From: JAHECE01 sp963780675
Lineage (GTDB): Bacteria > Actinomycetota > Actinomycetes > Actinomycetales > JAHECE01
Reading direction: 5' to 3'
NCBI GenBank assembly: GCA_963780675.1
Contig: CAWACR010000006.1
Coordinates: 44,480-108,479 of the forward strand
Length of the DNA stretch: 64,000 bases
A program made the translations under genes and the position numbers. The notes under the pieces were generated by a model. The model was not told where the DNA came from and ran no database searches. It saw only the letters and a list, made by a program, of their open reading frames with translations. Shown here in pieces: positions 35,833 to 43,864 of this stretch (the first letter of the stretch is position 1; each line of letters begins with the position of its first letter).

Positions 35833-36429
35833 ATGAGGCTCAAGCTTGCAGGCACCGCCGCCGTCGCGGCCGTTCTGATCCTGGCCGGGTGCGCAAATGG
35901 CACAGACGACGCGGAGTCCACCGCGACCACCGCTGCGGAGACCACCGCCGAGGAGACCATGGCATCCGAGGACGAGGCCATGGAGTCGGAGGAGCCCGGC
36001 ACCATCGTCGACGTGGCCGCCGGCAACGAGGAGTTCTCGACCCTCGTGGCCGCCGTGCAGGCGGCGGGGCTCGTCGAGACCCTGAGCGGCGACGGTCCGT
36101 TCACGGTCTTCGCGCCCACGAACGCGGCGTTCGAGGCGCTCCCGGCCGGCGTGCTCGACGCCCTGCTCCTGCCCGAGAACAAGGACACGCTGGTCAAGAT
36201 CCTCACCTACCACGTGGTGGCGGGCGAGGTGACCTCGGACCGGATCGGCGCCGGTAACGTGCCGACCGTCGAGGGCCAGACCGTGGCCGTGACCACCGAG
36301 GGCGGCGGCGTCCAGGTGAACGGCGCGAACGTCATCGCCACCGACGTCGAGGCTTCGAACGGGGTCATCCACGTGATCGACGCCGTGATCCTGCCGCCGG
36401 ACGTCGACCCGGCCGCCCTGGTCGGCTGA
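35833..36429 (+). CDS. fasciclin-domain lipoprotein (MPT83-like)
   Basis: 198-residue surface lipoprotein. The signal peptide ends at lipobox L-I-L-A-G-C with Cys20, followed by an acidic Thr/Glu-rich tether to about residue 55 and one fasciclin (FAS1) domain. FAS1 landmarks are P-F-T-V-F-A-P-T-N-A-A-F and T-Y-H-V-V, ending N-G-V-I-H-V-I-D-A-V. FAS1 proteins mediate adhesion or matrix contacts. ATG 35833 has GGGGAGG six bases before it. In mycobacteria homologues are controlled by SigK; no sigma or anti-sigma gene is adjacent here. A strong hairpin terminator follows at 36472. Confidence 0.93.
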   Translation: MRLKLAGTAAVAAVLILAGCANGTDDAESTATTAAETTAEETMASEDEAMESEEPGTIVDVAAGNEEFSTLVAAVQAAGLVETLSGDGPFTVFAPTNAAFEALPAGVLDALLLPENKDTLVKILTYHVVAGEVTSDRIGAGNVPTVEGQTVAVTTEGGGVQVNGANVIATDVEASNGVIHVIDAVILPPDVDPAALVG

Positions 36430-36471
36430 TTCATCGCCGGCCCCCGGGCCGGTGCCAGGACCCACCCATCG

Positions 36472-36500
36472 AGGGGGCGCCGCAGATCGCGGCGCCCCCT
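36472..36500. terminator. intrinsic terminator-like hairpin between convergent genes
   Basis: Perfect 12-base-pair stem AGGGGGCGCCGC / GCGGCGCCCCCT with a 5-base AGATC loop, 42 bases after the fasciclin stop and 22 bases after the opposite-strand stop of the monooxygenase gene. There is no long T tract, as usual in high-GC actinobacteria. It can serve both strands. Confidence 0.75.
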
Positions 36501-36522
36501 CCGTCCTGCGGGTGCGTGCGGC

Positions 36523-38019
36523 TCAGGCGACCAGGAACTCCACGGCCTGCGCCGCGGTCCATCCGCCCGGGTAGCGCGCGATGAGACGGGCAGCGCCGTC
36601 GAGGTCGGCGCCCAGGGTCACCAGCGGGACCTCGGAGTAGCCGTCGCGGCGCGTCTGGCCGAGTCCGACGTCGGCGGCCAGGGCGTTGCACAGGCACTTG
36701 CGCCCGAACGTGTCCGCCTCGTCGCCCCCCTTGCGCACGTAGGTGTGAACGGGCTCCGCCGCGCACCGGTACCCCACGCTGCCGGTCTCGGTCTCGTAGG
36801 GGATGCGCAGGTGGCCGATGTCGCACAGGCGAGGCCGCTCCTCGTAGGCGCCGGCGTCCGAGAGCGTCGACGGCAGGGTGACCACCTTGAACGGGAACCC
36901 CGTCGGCGAGGCCAGCGCGTCGGTACGGACCTCGAGCCGGTCGTCGGCCAGCTCGACGAGCATCTCCCGCCGCAGCACGGCGTCGATCCCCGAATCGTCC
37001 GAGAGCGCGAAGATCGAACCGACCTGGACACCTGCCGCGCCCGCGGCGTGCGCCTCGGCGAGCTGCTCGGGCGTGGAGTATCCGCCGGCCAGCCAGAACG
37101 GCAGCCCCACGTCGGCGACCTTGGCGACGTCGGCGTCGTCGCGGGGGCCGAAGACCGGCTGCCCGTCCTCGGAGAGGACCAGCCGCCCGCGAGGCGGGGC
37201 GTTGTGCCCACCGGCGCGCGGACCCTCGATCACGAAACCGTCCGGGCGGGTGGCGTCCTCCCGAGCCAGCCGGGTCGCCAGCACGTTCGCCGAGATGATC
37301 GCGAGGAACATCGGGCGGCGAAGCGGGGCGAGGCCGCCACCGGTGAGCGCCTCGGGGTCGATGTCGATCGTGTACGGCCGGGTGGCCCCGTCCACGTGGA
37401 CGCTGAGCGAGGCCGGCTCGTGCCGGGCCAGCAGGTTCAGGAGCTGCGGGATCTCCGCGGGGATCCCTGCACCCATGAGCACGTAGTCGACTCCGGCGAG
37501 CATCGCGCCGTAGGCCGCGCTCGGCGTCGCCATCTGGATCTTCTCGAGGAAGTTGATGCCGACGAGGCCGTCGTGACCCTCCTTGGCGAGCCAGACCTCG
37601 GCGAAGTTGGCGACCACGGCCAGTCCGACGGCCTTCGCCGACGGGCGGACGCTGATCTTGGGCACCGGCGCGTACGGCCGGTCCGGGGTCCTGCCCTCGG
37701 GACGGTAGTACCGGCGCAGGACCTCCTCGGCCATGGACGGTACGGGGAAGTGCTCGAGCGCTCGCCGGATGTGACCCCCCGGGTCACCGTTCTGCAACCG
37801 ACGAGCGACGACGACGTCCAGGGCAGTGCCCGAGACCACGCCGAGCTGACCGGTCTGCGACACCGCCTTCGCGAGGCGCCACGAGGAGACGGCGACCCCC
37901 ATGCCGCCCTGGATCACGGAGGGCAGGGGGCGTTCGTGGGCTGCGGGGTCAAGGGGCTCGCGAGTCGCGAGGGGTAAGGCGAAGGACATGGGCAGATGCA
38001 CTCCAACCGAGGGTTTCAT
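36523..38019 (-). CDS. nitronate monooxygenase-family FMN enzyme
   Basis: A 498-residue TIM-barrel flavoenzyme of the nitronate monooxygenase / 2-nitropropane dioxygenase superfamily. Seen are I-Q-G-G-M-G-V-A-V near the N-terminus, F-V-I-E-G-P-R-A-G-G-H in the middle, L-A-G-G-Y-S-T-P-E-Q and A-A-G-V-Q-V-G-S-I-F, which form the phosphate- and flavin-binding loops. It is longer than classic NMOs (about 330-370) because of an extended C-terminal region with C-L-C-N-A-L. The true substrate may not be nitronate. The start is unclear: ATG 38019 or ATG 37989. Upstream, CTTACGGAGGCGTAGG near 38027-38042 contains TACG-N4-CGTA and could be an operator. Confidence 0.85.
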   Translation of the reverse strand: MKPSVGVHLPMSFALPLATREPLDPAAHERPLPSVIQGGMGVAVSSWRLAKAVSQTGQLGVVSGTALDVVVARRLQNGDPGGHIRRALEHFPVPSMAEEVLRRYYRPEGRTPDRPYAPVPKISVRPSAKAVGLAVVANFAEVWLAKEGHDGLVGINFLEKIQMATPSAAYGAMLAGVDYVLMGAGIPAEIPQLLNLLARHEPASLSVHVDGATRPYTIDIDPEALTGGGLAPLRRPMFLAIISANVLATRLAREDATRPDGFVIEGPRAGGHNAPPRGRLVLSEDGQPVFGPRDDADVAKVADVGLPFWLAGGYSTPEQLAEAHAAGAAGVQVGSIFALSDDSGIDAVLRREMLVELADDRLEVRTDALASPTGFPFKVVTLPSTLSDAGAYEERPRLCDIGHLRIPYETETGSVGYRCAAEPVHTYVRKGGDEADTFGRKCLCNALAADVGLGQTRRDGYSEVPLVTLGADLDGAARLIARYPGGWTAAQAVEFLVA

Positions 38020-38144
38020 GGACGTAACCTACGCCTCCGTAAGTTTGCGGCCCAACTCGTGAGGGCGCCGGGACGTACGTCCCGAGACGCGCGGGTCGCT
38101 CCTGGTCACGCACGGCGCAGGTGGTCCGTCGGCCCGTCGGCGTC

Positions 38145-39110
38145 TCAGACGAAGAGTCGGAGCAGGGCGAGGACTGCTCCGATCACCAGGATCACGACGA
38201 GCGTCCCCAGCACCACGCCGGTGAGCACGGCCGTCCGCCACCCGCGGCGCCGCCGTCGGGCAGCGGCCTGGCGGGGCGGCACACCGGCGGGCTTCGCGGG
38301 GCCTGCGGGCGCCGGACGCCCGGGCCCCGGACCCGCAGGCCCCGGTCCCGCAGGCGCCGGACGCACCGATAACGGTGGCGCCGCGGGCGTCGGCCGCACG
38401 GGCACCACCCGCGCCGGCGGCCGGGTGAAGCGGTGCTGCACCGCGACGTAGAGGTCGCCGCGCGGGCCGCCGAACTGGCCCGGACCGCCGCGGCCCGGGT
38501 AGACGTACCAGCCGGGCCCGGTCATCGGCTCGACGAAGAAGGTCTCGCCCCCGTAGGGCAGGCGGATGGTCTGCCCTCGTCGCCAGGCGGCGTCGTCGAG
38601 CTCGACCGCGGCGTACACGTCGGCCCCGCGCCGCGGCTCCGTCAGGGCGTCCAGCAGCGCCGCCCAGTACGCCGCACTGCGCGCCCACGCCTCGCGCGCC
38701 TCGGCCTCACGACGGGTCTGGTCCTGCCACGCCCTCTCGCGGGTGGCGGCCTCCCATCGGACGGACTGTTCGCGCCGCGCCCGTTCGTAGTCCGCGGACG
38801 CGCGGGCGCGCTCCCGTTCGCGCTGCGCCTCGGCCGCGCGCTCGGCGTCGGCCCTGTGCAGCTCGACGGCGCGCAGGTGGTCGTCGTAGCGGGCCCGCCT
38901 CGCGGGGTCCTTGAGGGCGTCCCAGGCCCGCAGTACCACCTGGAGGTGCTCGGTGGCCCGGGCGCGCTGGGCGTCGGTCCAGTCGGCGGGGTGCAGGTCG
39001 GGGTGGAGCTCGCGAGCGAGGATGCGAAAGGCGCGCTTGATCTCCTCGGCCGTGGCCGTGCGCGGCACGCCGAGGGCCGCGTAGAAGTCGGTGTCGTCCC
39101 AGTCGTCCAT
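38145..39110 (-). CDS. J-domain protein with C-terminal membrane anchor
   Basis: 321 residues. An N-terminal J domain (about 8-75) has its HPD motif at 36-38, so it can stimulate an Hsp70 ATPase. A highly charged Arg/Glu/Ala helical region (about 80-165), a beta-rich middle, a Pro/Ala/Gly linker and one C-terminal hydrophobic helix (about 297-320) follow. It lacks the Gly/Phe and zinc-finger regions of DnaJ and is a specialised co-chaperone facing the cytoplasm from the membrane. It starts 10 bases after the HAD gene, with which it forms a two-gene operon. Confidence 0.87.
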   Translation of the reverse strand: MDDWDDTDFYAALGVPRTATAEEIKRAFRILARELHPDLHPADWTDAQRARATEHLQVVLRAWDALKDPARRARYDDHLRAVELHRADAERAAEAQRERERARASADYERARREQSVRWEAATRERAWQDQTRREAEAREAWARSAAYWAALLDALTEPRRGADVYAAVELDDAAWRRGQTIRLPYGGETFFVEPMTGPGWYVYPGRGGPGQFGGPRGDLYVAVQHRFTRPPARVVPVRPTPAAPPLSVRPAPAGPGPAGPGPGRPAPAGPAKPAGVPPRQAAARRRRRGWRTAVLTGVVLGTLVVILVIGAVLALLRLFV

Positions 39111-39120
39111 CAGGCGTCCG

Positions 39121-39978
39121 TCAGTCGTCCGGATCGGGCAGGCCCAGGACCGTACGGATGGTGCGGACGACGCCGTTCGCCGAGTTGGTCGGGGCGGTCC
39201 AGGTGGCCAGCTCCTTGAGGAGCGGGTGCGCGTTGGCCATCGCGAAGGAGTAGGTGGCGGTCGACATCATCTCGAGGTCGTTGAGGTAGTCGCCGAACAC
39301 CATCGTCTGGTCGGGCGTGATGCCCAGGCGCTCCTGGAGGCGGCGGACGGCGGAACCCTTGTCCGCCGTCGGGCTCACCACGTCCACCCAGTGCGGGTCC
39401 GTCGCCATGAGCTTCACCACCGAGCCGAGGTCCGCCAGCGCGGGCAGTGAGTTCTCCTCCGCGCCCACGGTGTCGAAGATCCCGACGCTCAGCACGTCGT
39501 CGTCGACCGCCGTCAGGTCGTCGACCAGCGCGAGGACCGGGTAGTGGGGGCTGATCCAGTCCACCAGAACGGCGTCGCCGTCCTCGATGTAGGCGGATCG
39601 CAGGCCGCAGAGCACGACGCCCGCACCCGGGACGTCCCGGATGCGGCGCACGACCTCGGCGGCGGTCTCCCGCGGGAGGGTGTCGGCCAGGTAGGTAGTC
39701 CCGCGCACGACGACGTGGGCGCCGTTGGAGGCGATGAACACCACCTCGTCGGCGATCGCGGCGAACTTCTGGCGGAGGCTGAAGTAGTACCGCCCGCTCG
39801 CGGGGGCGAAGACGACGCCGCGGGCGAAGAGCTCGTCGGCAAGGGGCCAGAACTCGTCGTGGATCTCGCGCTCGTCGTCGAGCAGGGTGCCGTCGAGGTC
39901 CGTCACGACGAGCCTGATGTCCGGCCTGGGCGACAGCCGCGAGAGCTCACCGAGGTCGTGCAGGTGCCAGTCGCTCAC
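39121..39978 (-). CDS. HAD-superfamily (Cof-type) phosphatase
   Basis: 285-residue HAD hydrolase of the Cof/IIB group. Motif I is T-D-L-D-G-T with Asp27 and Asp29, motif II is A-S-G-R, motif III has the Lys in T-A-D-K-G-S, and motif IV is F-G-D-Y-L-N-D. Such enzymes dephosphorylate sugar phosphates or small phosphometabolites in the cytoplasm. The GTG start at 39978 gives a sensible N-terminus; the downstream J-domain gene begins 10 bases after its stop. Confidence 0.92.
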   Translation of the reverse strand: MSDWHLHDLGELSRLSPRPDIRLVVTDLDGTLLDDEREIHDEFWPLADELFARGVVFAPASGRYYFSLRQKFAAIADEVVFIASNGAHVVVRGTTYLADTLPRETAAEVVRRIRDVPGAGVVLCGLRSAYIEDGDAVLVDWISPHYPVLALVDDLTAVDDDVLSVGIFDTVGAEENSLPALADLGSVVKLMATDPHWVDVVSPTADKGSAVRRLQERLGITPDQTMVFGDYLNDLEMMSTATYSFAMANAHPLLKELATWTAPTNSANGVVRTIRTVLGLPDPDD

Positions 39979-40057
39979 CCGGCCAACCTACGCCCGGGGT
40001 GAGGCCGACGACGGCGCGGCGCGGGCGCCGTCGTCGTCCCGTCGTCTCGCCTGCCCG

Positions 40058-40207
40058 TCACATGGGGCCGATGGGCCGGTACGGGATGTCGCGCATCTTC
40101 CGGCACCGGGTGCACTCGAGGTAGGCCTGGCCGATGCCGTCGGCCTCGGGGTTGTGCCGCCGCACGTAGTGGTGCAGGTGGAACACGCACCGCAGGTCCT
40201 TGCTCAT
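40058..40207 (-). CDS. 49-residue Cys/His small protein (internal start)
   Basis: In-frame internal start of the 146-residue gene. ATG 40207 is preceded by AGGAGAGACCC, as good a ribosome site as any here. The product has C-V-F-H-L-H-H-Y-V, then N-P-E-A, then Q-A-Y-L-E-C-T-R-C: one Cys, a His pair and a C-x-x-C, enough for a zinc site. It is closely patterned like the 52-residue protein at 40596-40754, which exists only in the short form. That supports the short form as the ancestral unit. Confidence 0.55.
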   Translation of the reverse strand: MSKDLRCVFHLHHYVRRHNPEADGIGQAYLECTRCRKMRDIPYRPIGPM

Positions 40208-40498
40208 GGGTCTCTCCTCGCTCTCCAGGGGATGTGTCTCCGTGGCGGACATGGTCAGGCTCCACGCGTGGACGAGCAGACCTGCTGCATGCCGGACCTG
40301 GTCCGGGCGTCTCCCGTAGACCTCGGCATAGAACTCGCGCTCGTACCGCTCGTACCGCTCGCGGTGCTCGGGGGGAAGGGTGGCCACGGTGAGCCCGATC
40401 ACGGCCCGGGCCGGCCAGGGCGGGTTCAGCCGACGGCGCTGCCGCAGTGTCAACGGCGCGCGCCCCGGCGACAGACCGGATGCCGGCAGGACGGTCAT
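40058..40498 (-). CDS. 146-residue protein: PadR-operon helical domain joined to a small Cys/His protein
   Basis: The ATG at 40498 has GGGGGAG about eight bases upstream. Residues about 20-85 (W-P-A-R-A-V-I-G-L then L-P-P-E-H-R-E-R-Y, ending H-A-W-S-L) resemble a short helical segment common in actinobacterial proteins of unknown role. Residues 98-146 are a self-contained Cys/His module sharing an NPEA motif with the protein at 40596-40754. A strong ribosome site inside the gene lies directly before that module, so the gene may make a long and a short product. The function is unknown. It is probably in an operon with the PadR regulator upstream. Confidence 0.6.
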   Translation of the reverse strand: MTVLPASGLSPGRAPLTLRQRRRLNPPWPARAVIGLTVATLPPEHRERYERYEREFYAEVYGRRPDQVRHAAGLLVHAWSLTMSATETHPLESEERPMSKDLRCVFHLHHYVRRHNPEADGIGQAYLECTRCRKMRDIPYRPIGPM

Positions 40499-40595
40499 GG
40501 TTCGACTCCCCCAGGATGAACCAGCGACAGGTTGGACAGGTGCTGCGCCCCGGCGGTTCCCGGCGTGTGCCGTCGGGGACGCGACGAGCGGGACC

Positions 40596-40754
40596 TCAGG
40601 CGAGAACCGCTCCGTAGCCCTTGGCGTAGTCGTCGTGGATGTGGCCGCACCGGCTGCACTGCTGGTAGCGGGCCTGCTGCGGGGTCTCCGCCTCGGGGTT
40701 GGTGCGGATCACGTCGTGGTGCCGACGCAGCCGACACGTCCAGTTCTTGGCCAT
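40596..40754 (-). CDS. 52-residue Cys/His small protein
   Basis: Too short for most gene callers, but well supported. ATG 40754 has AAGGAGAG five bases upstream, and its sequence parallels the module at 40058-40207: C-R-L-R-R-H-H-D-V-I-R, N-P-E-A, Q-A-R-Y-Q-Q-C-S-R-C-G-H. The spacing from first Cys to His-His, to NPEA, to C-x-x-C is kept, suggesting a zinc-ribbon-like fold. Function unknown; it lies 121 bases downstream of the PadR gene and 97 bases before the 146-residue gene. Confidence 0.65.
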   Translation of the reverse strand: MAKNWTCRLRRHHDVIRTNPEAETPQQARYQQCSRCGHIHDDYAKGYGAVLA

Positions 40755-40875
40755 CGTGCTCTCCTTCACCTGGGCAGGGTGGTGTGGTGCAGGGCTGACG
40801 AACGGTTGAGCCGGGCCGGAGTCGCACCGGCGGACAGTCGAAGGGACTCCCCCGACGACGGCGACGGCGCGGCGC

Positions 40876-41208
40876 TCACGCCTGGCCCGCCGAGGGGATC
40901 GCCCCGGGGAGCCTGGCCGGGCGGTACGCACGGGAGAGTGCTTGGCGGGCCGCGAGGACGCCGTCGCCCGTGAGCTTGTAGTAGCGGCGTGCCGGGCGCC
41001 CCTCGGCACGGGGGTCGATCTGCTCCCACGACGACGAGAGCCAGCCGACCGCCTCGAGGCGAGCCAGGATCGGATGGACCGTGCCCGAGGGCAGGCCCGC
41101 CTCCTGGCCGATCTGCAACCCGTACATCTCGCGCGTGCTGTCCTGCAGGAGGGTCTCGAGCACGAGCTGGGTCGGGATGGTCATGCGAGGGGTCGAGGAG
41201 GACGGCAT
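40876..41208 (-). CDS. PadR-family transcriptional regulator
   Basis: 110-residue winged-helix repressor of the PadR type. L-V-L-E-T-L-L opens helix 1, then E-M-Y-G-L-Q-I-G-Q-E-A-G-L, then the recognition helix S-G-T-V-H-P-I-L-A-R-L-E. The wing is G-R-P-A-R-R-Y-Y-K-L-T-G-D-G. The dimerising C-terminal helix is short, as in PadR subfamily 2. ATG 41208 is almost at the promoter, with an imperfect palindrome three bases upstream, suggesting a leaderless, self-repressed gene. Its likely targets are the small-protein genes downstream and perhaps the divergent DUF222 gene. Confidence 0.9.
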   Translation of the reverse strand: MPSSSTPRMTIPTQLVLETLLQDSTREMYGLQIGQEAGLPSGTVHPILARLEAVGWLSSSWEQIDPRAEGRPARRYYKLTGDGVLAARQALSRAYRPARLPGAIPSAGQA

Positions 41209-41210
41209 GC

Positions 41211-41226
41211 GCTTACTCTAGTTAGC
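41211..41226. promoter_or_regulatory. candidate PadR operator/promoter
   Basis: GCTTACTCTAGTTAGC fits GCT-N-ACT-NN-AGT-N-AGC, pairing 6 of 8 positions. It lies just upstream of the padR-like ATG and contains TAACTA and TAGAGT as possible -10 boxes on the minus strand. It sits in an A/T-rich pocket of a 98-base divergent gap, so it could also act on the plus-strand gene at 41307. Confidence 0.45.
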
Positions 41227-41306
41227 ATCGCTGGCTCGCGCAAGCCCGCGGCCACACGGGCGGCGCGCGGATGAGGATGTCGGTGCCCGGTTGTAGGGTG
41301 TGCGTC

Positions 41307-42977
41307 ATGGATGGAACTGGTGTTCGACGGCGGGCGGCGCGGGTGCGTCATGCCGATCTCGCGCACGCCGGCCCCTCGATCGTGGAGCGCTCACTGCTCG
41401 GCCTGGTCCTGCTCCTCGGCGGGGAGGAAGCCTGGCGCCACGGCGCCGACGCCCCGCTCGACGCCGACGACGCCGGCCCGTGCGCGGACGCCTCCCTCGC
41501 GGAGGGGACCGAGCCCCTCACCGGCGGGGGAATCGCCGGCGGGGGCGCGGACGTCGCCGCGGTCGCGGGGGCGGTTGCCGGCGCGGGGCTGCCGGTGCCG
41601 GGCGCGGGGGCGCCCGGGTGGGTCCTGGGGGATCACCTCGCCGCCCTGGTCCCGGGCCCGGACACCGTGACCGCGCTGGACGTCCTCGACCCCACCGGCC
41701 TGGACGACGACGCCCTCATCGAGGCCCTCGCCGCCTGGGAACGGGTCCTGGCCTGGGCCGCAGCCCGCCAAGCCGCCCTCGTGGCCACCTTCCTGGACCG
41801 GGAGCACTCCAACCGGCGCGAGGAGTACGCCGCCGACGCGATCGCCGCCCGCCTGGCCATCACCCGCACCGGCGCCCAGACCAAGACCGCCCTGGCCCTC
41901 TACCTGGCCGACCAGCCCGAACTGGCCCACGCCCTGACCACCGGCCTCATCGACACCTACAAGACCACCGTCCTGGCCGAAGAACTCCACGCCCTACCCC
42001 GCCAGGACCGCCCCGACGTCCTGACCGGCCTCCTCACCCACGCCGACCAGCTCACCGCCCCCCAGCTGCGCCACCGGGTCCGCAAAGCCGCCCAGGCCCA
42101 CGACCCGTCCGCCGCCCAGAAACGAGCCGCCCAGGAAGCCGACCGCCGCTCCGCCCGCCTCACCCCCGCCCCCGACGCGATGGCGTTCCTGACGTTCTAC
42201 CTGCCCGCCGACGACGCCACCACCTGCTACACCACCATCGACGCGATCGCCGCCACCGCAGCCCCCGACGACCCCCGGCCGATGGACGCCCGCCGCGCCG
42301 ACGCCCTCACCGACATCCTCCGCGCGATCCTCGACACCGGACGCACCCCCACCGGCATCGACCTGCCCACCCAGCACCACCGCCGCCCCCACATCCAGGT
42401 CACCGTCCCCGCCACCACCCTCCTCGGCCTCGACGAGACCCCCGCCGACCTCGCCGGGTACGGGCCCATCCCCGCCACCATGGCCCGCACCATCGCCGCC
42501 GACGGCACCTGGCGCCGCCTCCTCACCGACGACCACGGCACCCTCACCCACCGCAGCGAGACGACCTACCGGCCCGGGGCCGACCTCACCGGCCTCGTCA
42601 TCGCCCGCGACGCCACCTGCACCTTCCCCGGCTGCCGCACCCCCGCCTGGCGCTGCGACCTCGACCACATCGCCGCCTTCGACCACAACCGCCCCGCCAC
42701 CGGCCAGACCACCCCCGAGAACCTCCAGCCGCTGTGCCGCCACCACCACCGCCTCAAGACCCACACCGACTGGACCGTCACCCGCGACCCCGACACCGCC
42801 CACACCACCTGGACCACCCCCTGGGGCCGACCCCACACCCGCCAGGCCCACCAACTCCCCCTCGCAGACCCCCACCACCGCACCACCGAGCCGGCCGACC
42901 CACCCGAGCCGGCCGACCCACCCGAGCCGGGCGACCCACCCGACACGAACCACGCCGACGACCCTCCACCGTTCTGA
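41307..42977 (+). CDS. DUF222 / HNH endonuclease-domain protein (13E12 type)
   Basis: 556 residues. A DUF222 helical region (about 90-370) is followed by an HNH nuclease domain (about 440-500) with C-T-F-P-G-C, C-D-L-D-H-I-A-A-F-D-H, N-L-Q-P-L-C and H-H-H-R-L-K-T, so the metal-binding His and Asn are intact. This is the actinobacterial 13E12 family, multicopy in many genomes and of unknown role. The C-terminus carries three 18-base repeats. ATG 41307 was chosen; TAGGGT at 41295-41300 is six bases upstream and fits a leaderless start. It is followed after one base by another HNH-type gene. Confidence 0.9.
   Translation: MDGTGVRRRAARVRHADLAHAGPSIVERSLLGLVLLLGGEEAWRHGADAPLDADDAGPCADASLAEGTEPLTGGGIAGGGADVAAVAGAVAGAGLPVPGAGAPGWVLGDHLAALVPGPDTVTALDVLDPTGLDDDALIEALAAWERVLAWAAARQAALVATFLDREHSNRREEYAADAIAARLAITRTGAQTKTALALYLADQPELAHALTTGLIDTYKTTVLAEELHALPRQDRPDVLTGLLTHADQLTAPQLRHRVRKAAQAHDPSAAQKRAAQEADRRSARLTPAPDAMAFLTFYLPADDATTCYTTIDAIAATAAPDDPRPMDARRADALTDILRAILDTGRTPTGIDLPTQHHRRPHIQVTVPATTLLGLDETPADLAGYGPIPATMARTIAADGTWRRLLTDDHGTLTHRSETTYRPGADLTGLVIARDATCTFPGCRTPAWRCDLDHIAAFDHNRPATGQTTPENLQPLCRHHHRLKTHTDWTVTRDPDTAHTTWTTPWGRPHTRQAHQLPLADPHHRTTEPADPPEPADPPEPGDPPDTNHADDPPPF
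42888..42941 (+). repeat. three 18-base direct repeats coding Glu-Pro-Ala-Asp-Pro-Pro
   Basis: Units GAGCCGGCCGACCCACCC at 42888-42905 and 42906-42923, and a one-mismatch copy at 42924-42941. In frame within the tail of the DUF222-HNH gene, giving E-P-A-D-P-P twice and E-P-G-D-P-P once. The third copy ends 34 bases before the stop codon. Confidence 0.9.
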
Positions 42978-42978
42978 C

Positions 42979-43746
42979 GTGGACGTACGCGCACGGCCCC
43001 TGATCGCAGCTTTCGTCGTCGGCACCCTCGTCACCCTCGGGGCTGGGGGGTGCGCGCAGCCGACCGCGCCATCGACCGCGCAGCCGACCCGGACGGGCGC
43101 CGCGGGGACGCCGTCGTCGGCCACGCCTTCCACCTCCGCGCGTGCAAGCGCCGTGCACGCCGAACCTGGTACCGCGTTGGCGGCGGCGATGGATCTGGAC
43201 GTGAGGGGGCGGGCCCCGAGGACCGGCTACGAGCGCGACCTCTTCGGCGACGGGTGGGTGGACACCGATCGCAACGGCTGCGACACCCGCAACGACATCC
43301 TCGCGCGTGACGTGACCGACGTGGTCCTGAAGCCCGGGACATCCGGCTGCGTGGTGCTCTCGGGCGTCCTCGTCGATCCCTACGGCGGCACGACCATGGG
43401 CTTCGTCCGCGGCAACGACACGAGCACAGACGTCCAGATCGACCACGTCGTGGCCCTCTCCGACGCCTGGCAGAAGGGCGCCCAGCGCTGGGACGCCGCC
43501 ACCCGCGTCATGTTCGCGAACGACCCGCTCAACCTCCTCGCCGTGTCCGGCCCGCTCAACCAGCAGAAGGGCGACGGCGACACCGCGACGTGGCTGCCGC
43601 CGAACCGCGCCTTCCGCTGCGCCTACGTCGCCCGGCAGGTCGCGGTCAAGGCCGCCTACGGGCTCTGGGTGACCCCGGCCGAGCGCGACGCCATGGTCCG
43701 CGTCCTCTCGACGTGCCCCGGCGAACCCCTCCCCGATCGCTCCTAG
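42979..43746 (+). CDS. secreted HNH-nuclease-like lipoprotein (DUF1524 type)
   Basis: 255 residues. The signal peptide ends in lipobox L-G-A-G-G-C with Cys25 and is followed by a Ser/Thr/Ala/Pro tether. The mature domain has Y-E-R-D-L-F-G-D-G-W, then D-R-N-G-C-D-T-R-N-D-I-L, then the HNH-like Q-I-D-H-V-V-A-L-S-D-A-W and N-D-P-L-N-L-L-A-V. This is the pattern of the GmrSD C-terminal/DUF1524 nuclease family seen in many actinobacterial secreted proteins. It probably cuts nucleic acid outside the cell. The GTG start follows the previous stop by one base, so it is co-transcribed with the DUF222-HNH gene. Confidence 0.87.
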   Translation: MDVRARPLIAAFVVGTLVTLGAGGCAQPTAPSTAQPTRTGAAGTPSSATPSTSARASAVHAEPGTALAAAMDLDVRGRAPRTGYERDLFGDGWVDTDRNGCDTRNDILARDVTDVVLKPGTSGCVVLSGVLVDPYGGTTMGFVRGNDTSTDVQIDHVVALSDAWQKGAQRWDAATRVMFANDPLNLLAVSGPLNQQKGDGDTATWLPPNRAFRCAYVARQVAVKAAYGLWVTPAERDAMVRVLSTCPGEPLPDRS

Positions 43747-43864
43747 CGGCGCGGTCCTCAGGTCGCTCACAACTCCCTCGGGGCACCCCCTCAGGCCCGC
43801 TGCCTACACCTGAGCCCATGGAACCGGTTCGGACGCCGGTTCCCTGAGGCCGGGAGGCGCCGGG

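Noticed and set aside
35833..36429. SigK/RskA-controlled fasciclin locus
   Set aside because: No sigma factor or anti-sigma gene is adjacent and no recognisable SigK-type promoter could be read upstream.
36523..38019. IMP dehydrogenase or enoyl reductase FabK
   Set aside because: The phosphate-loop and G-P-R-A-G-G-H motifs fit the nitronate monooxygenase group, and the C-terminal extension is not that of FabK or GuaB.
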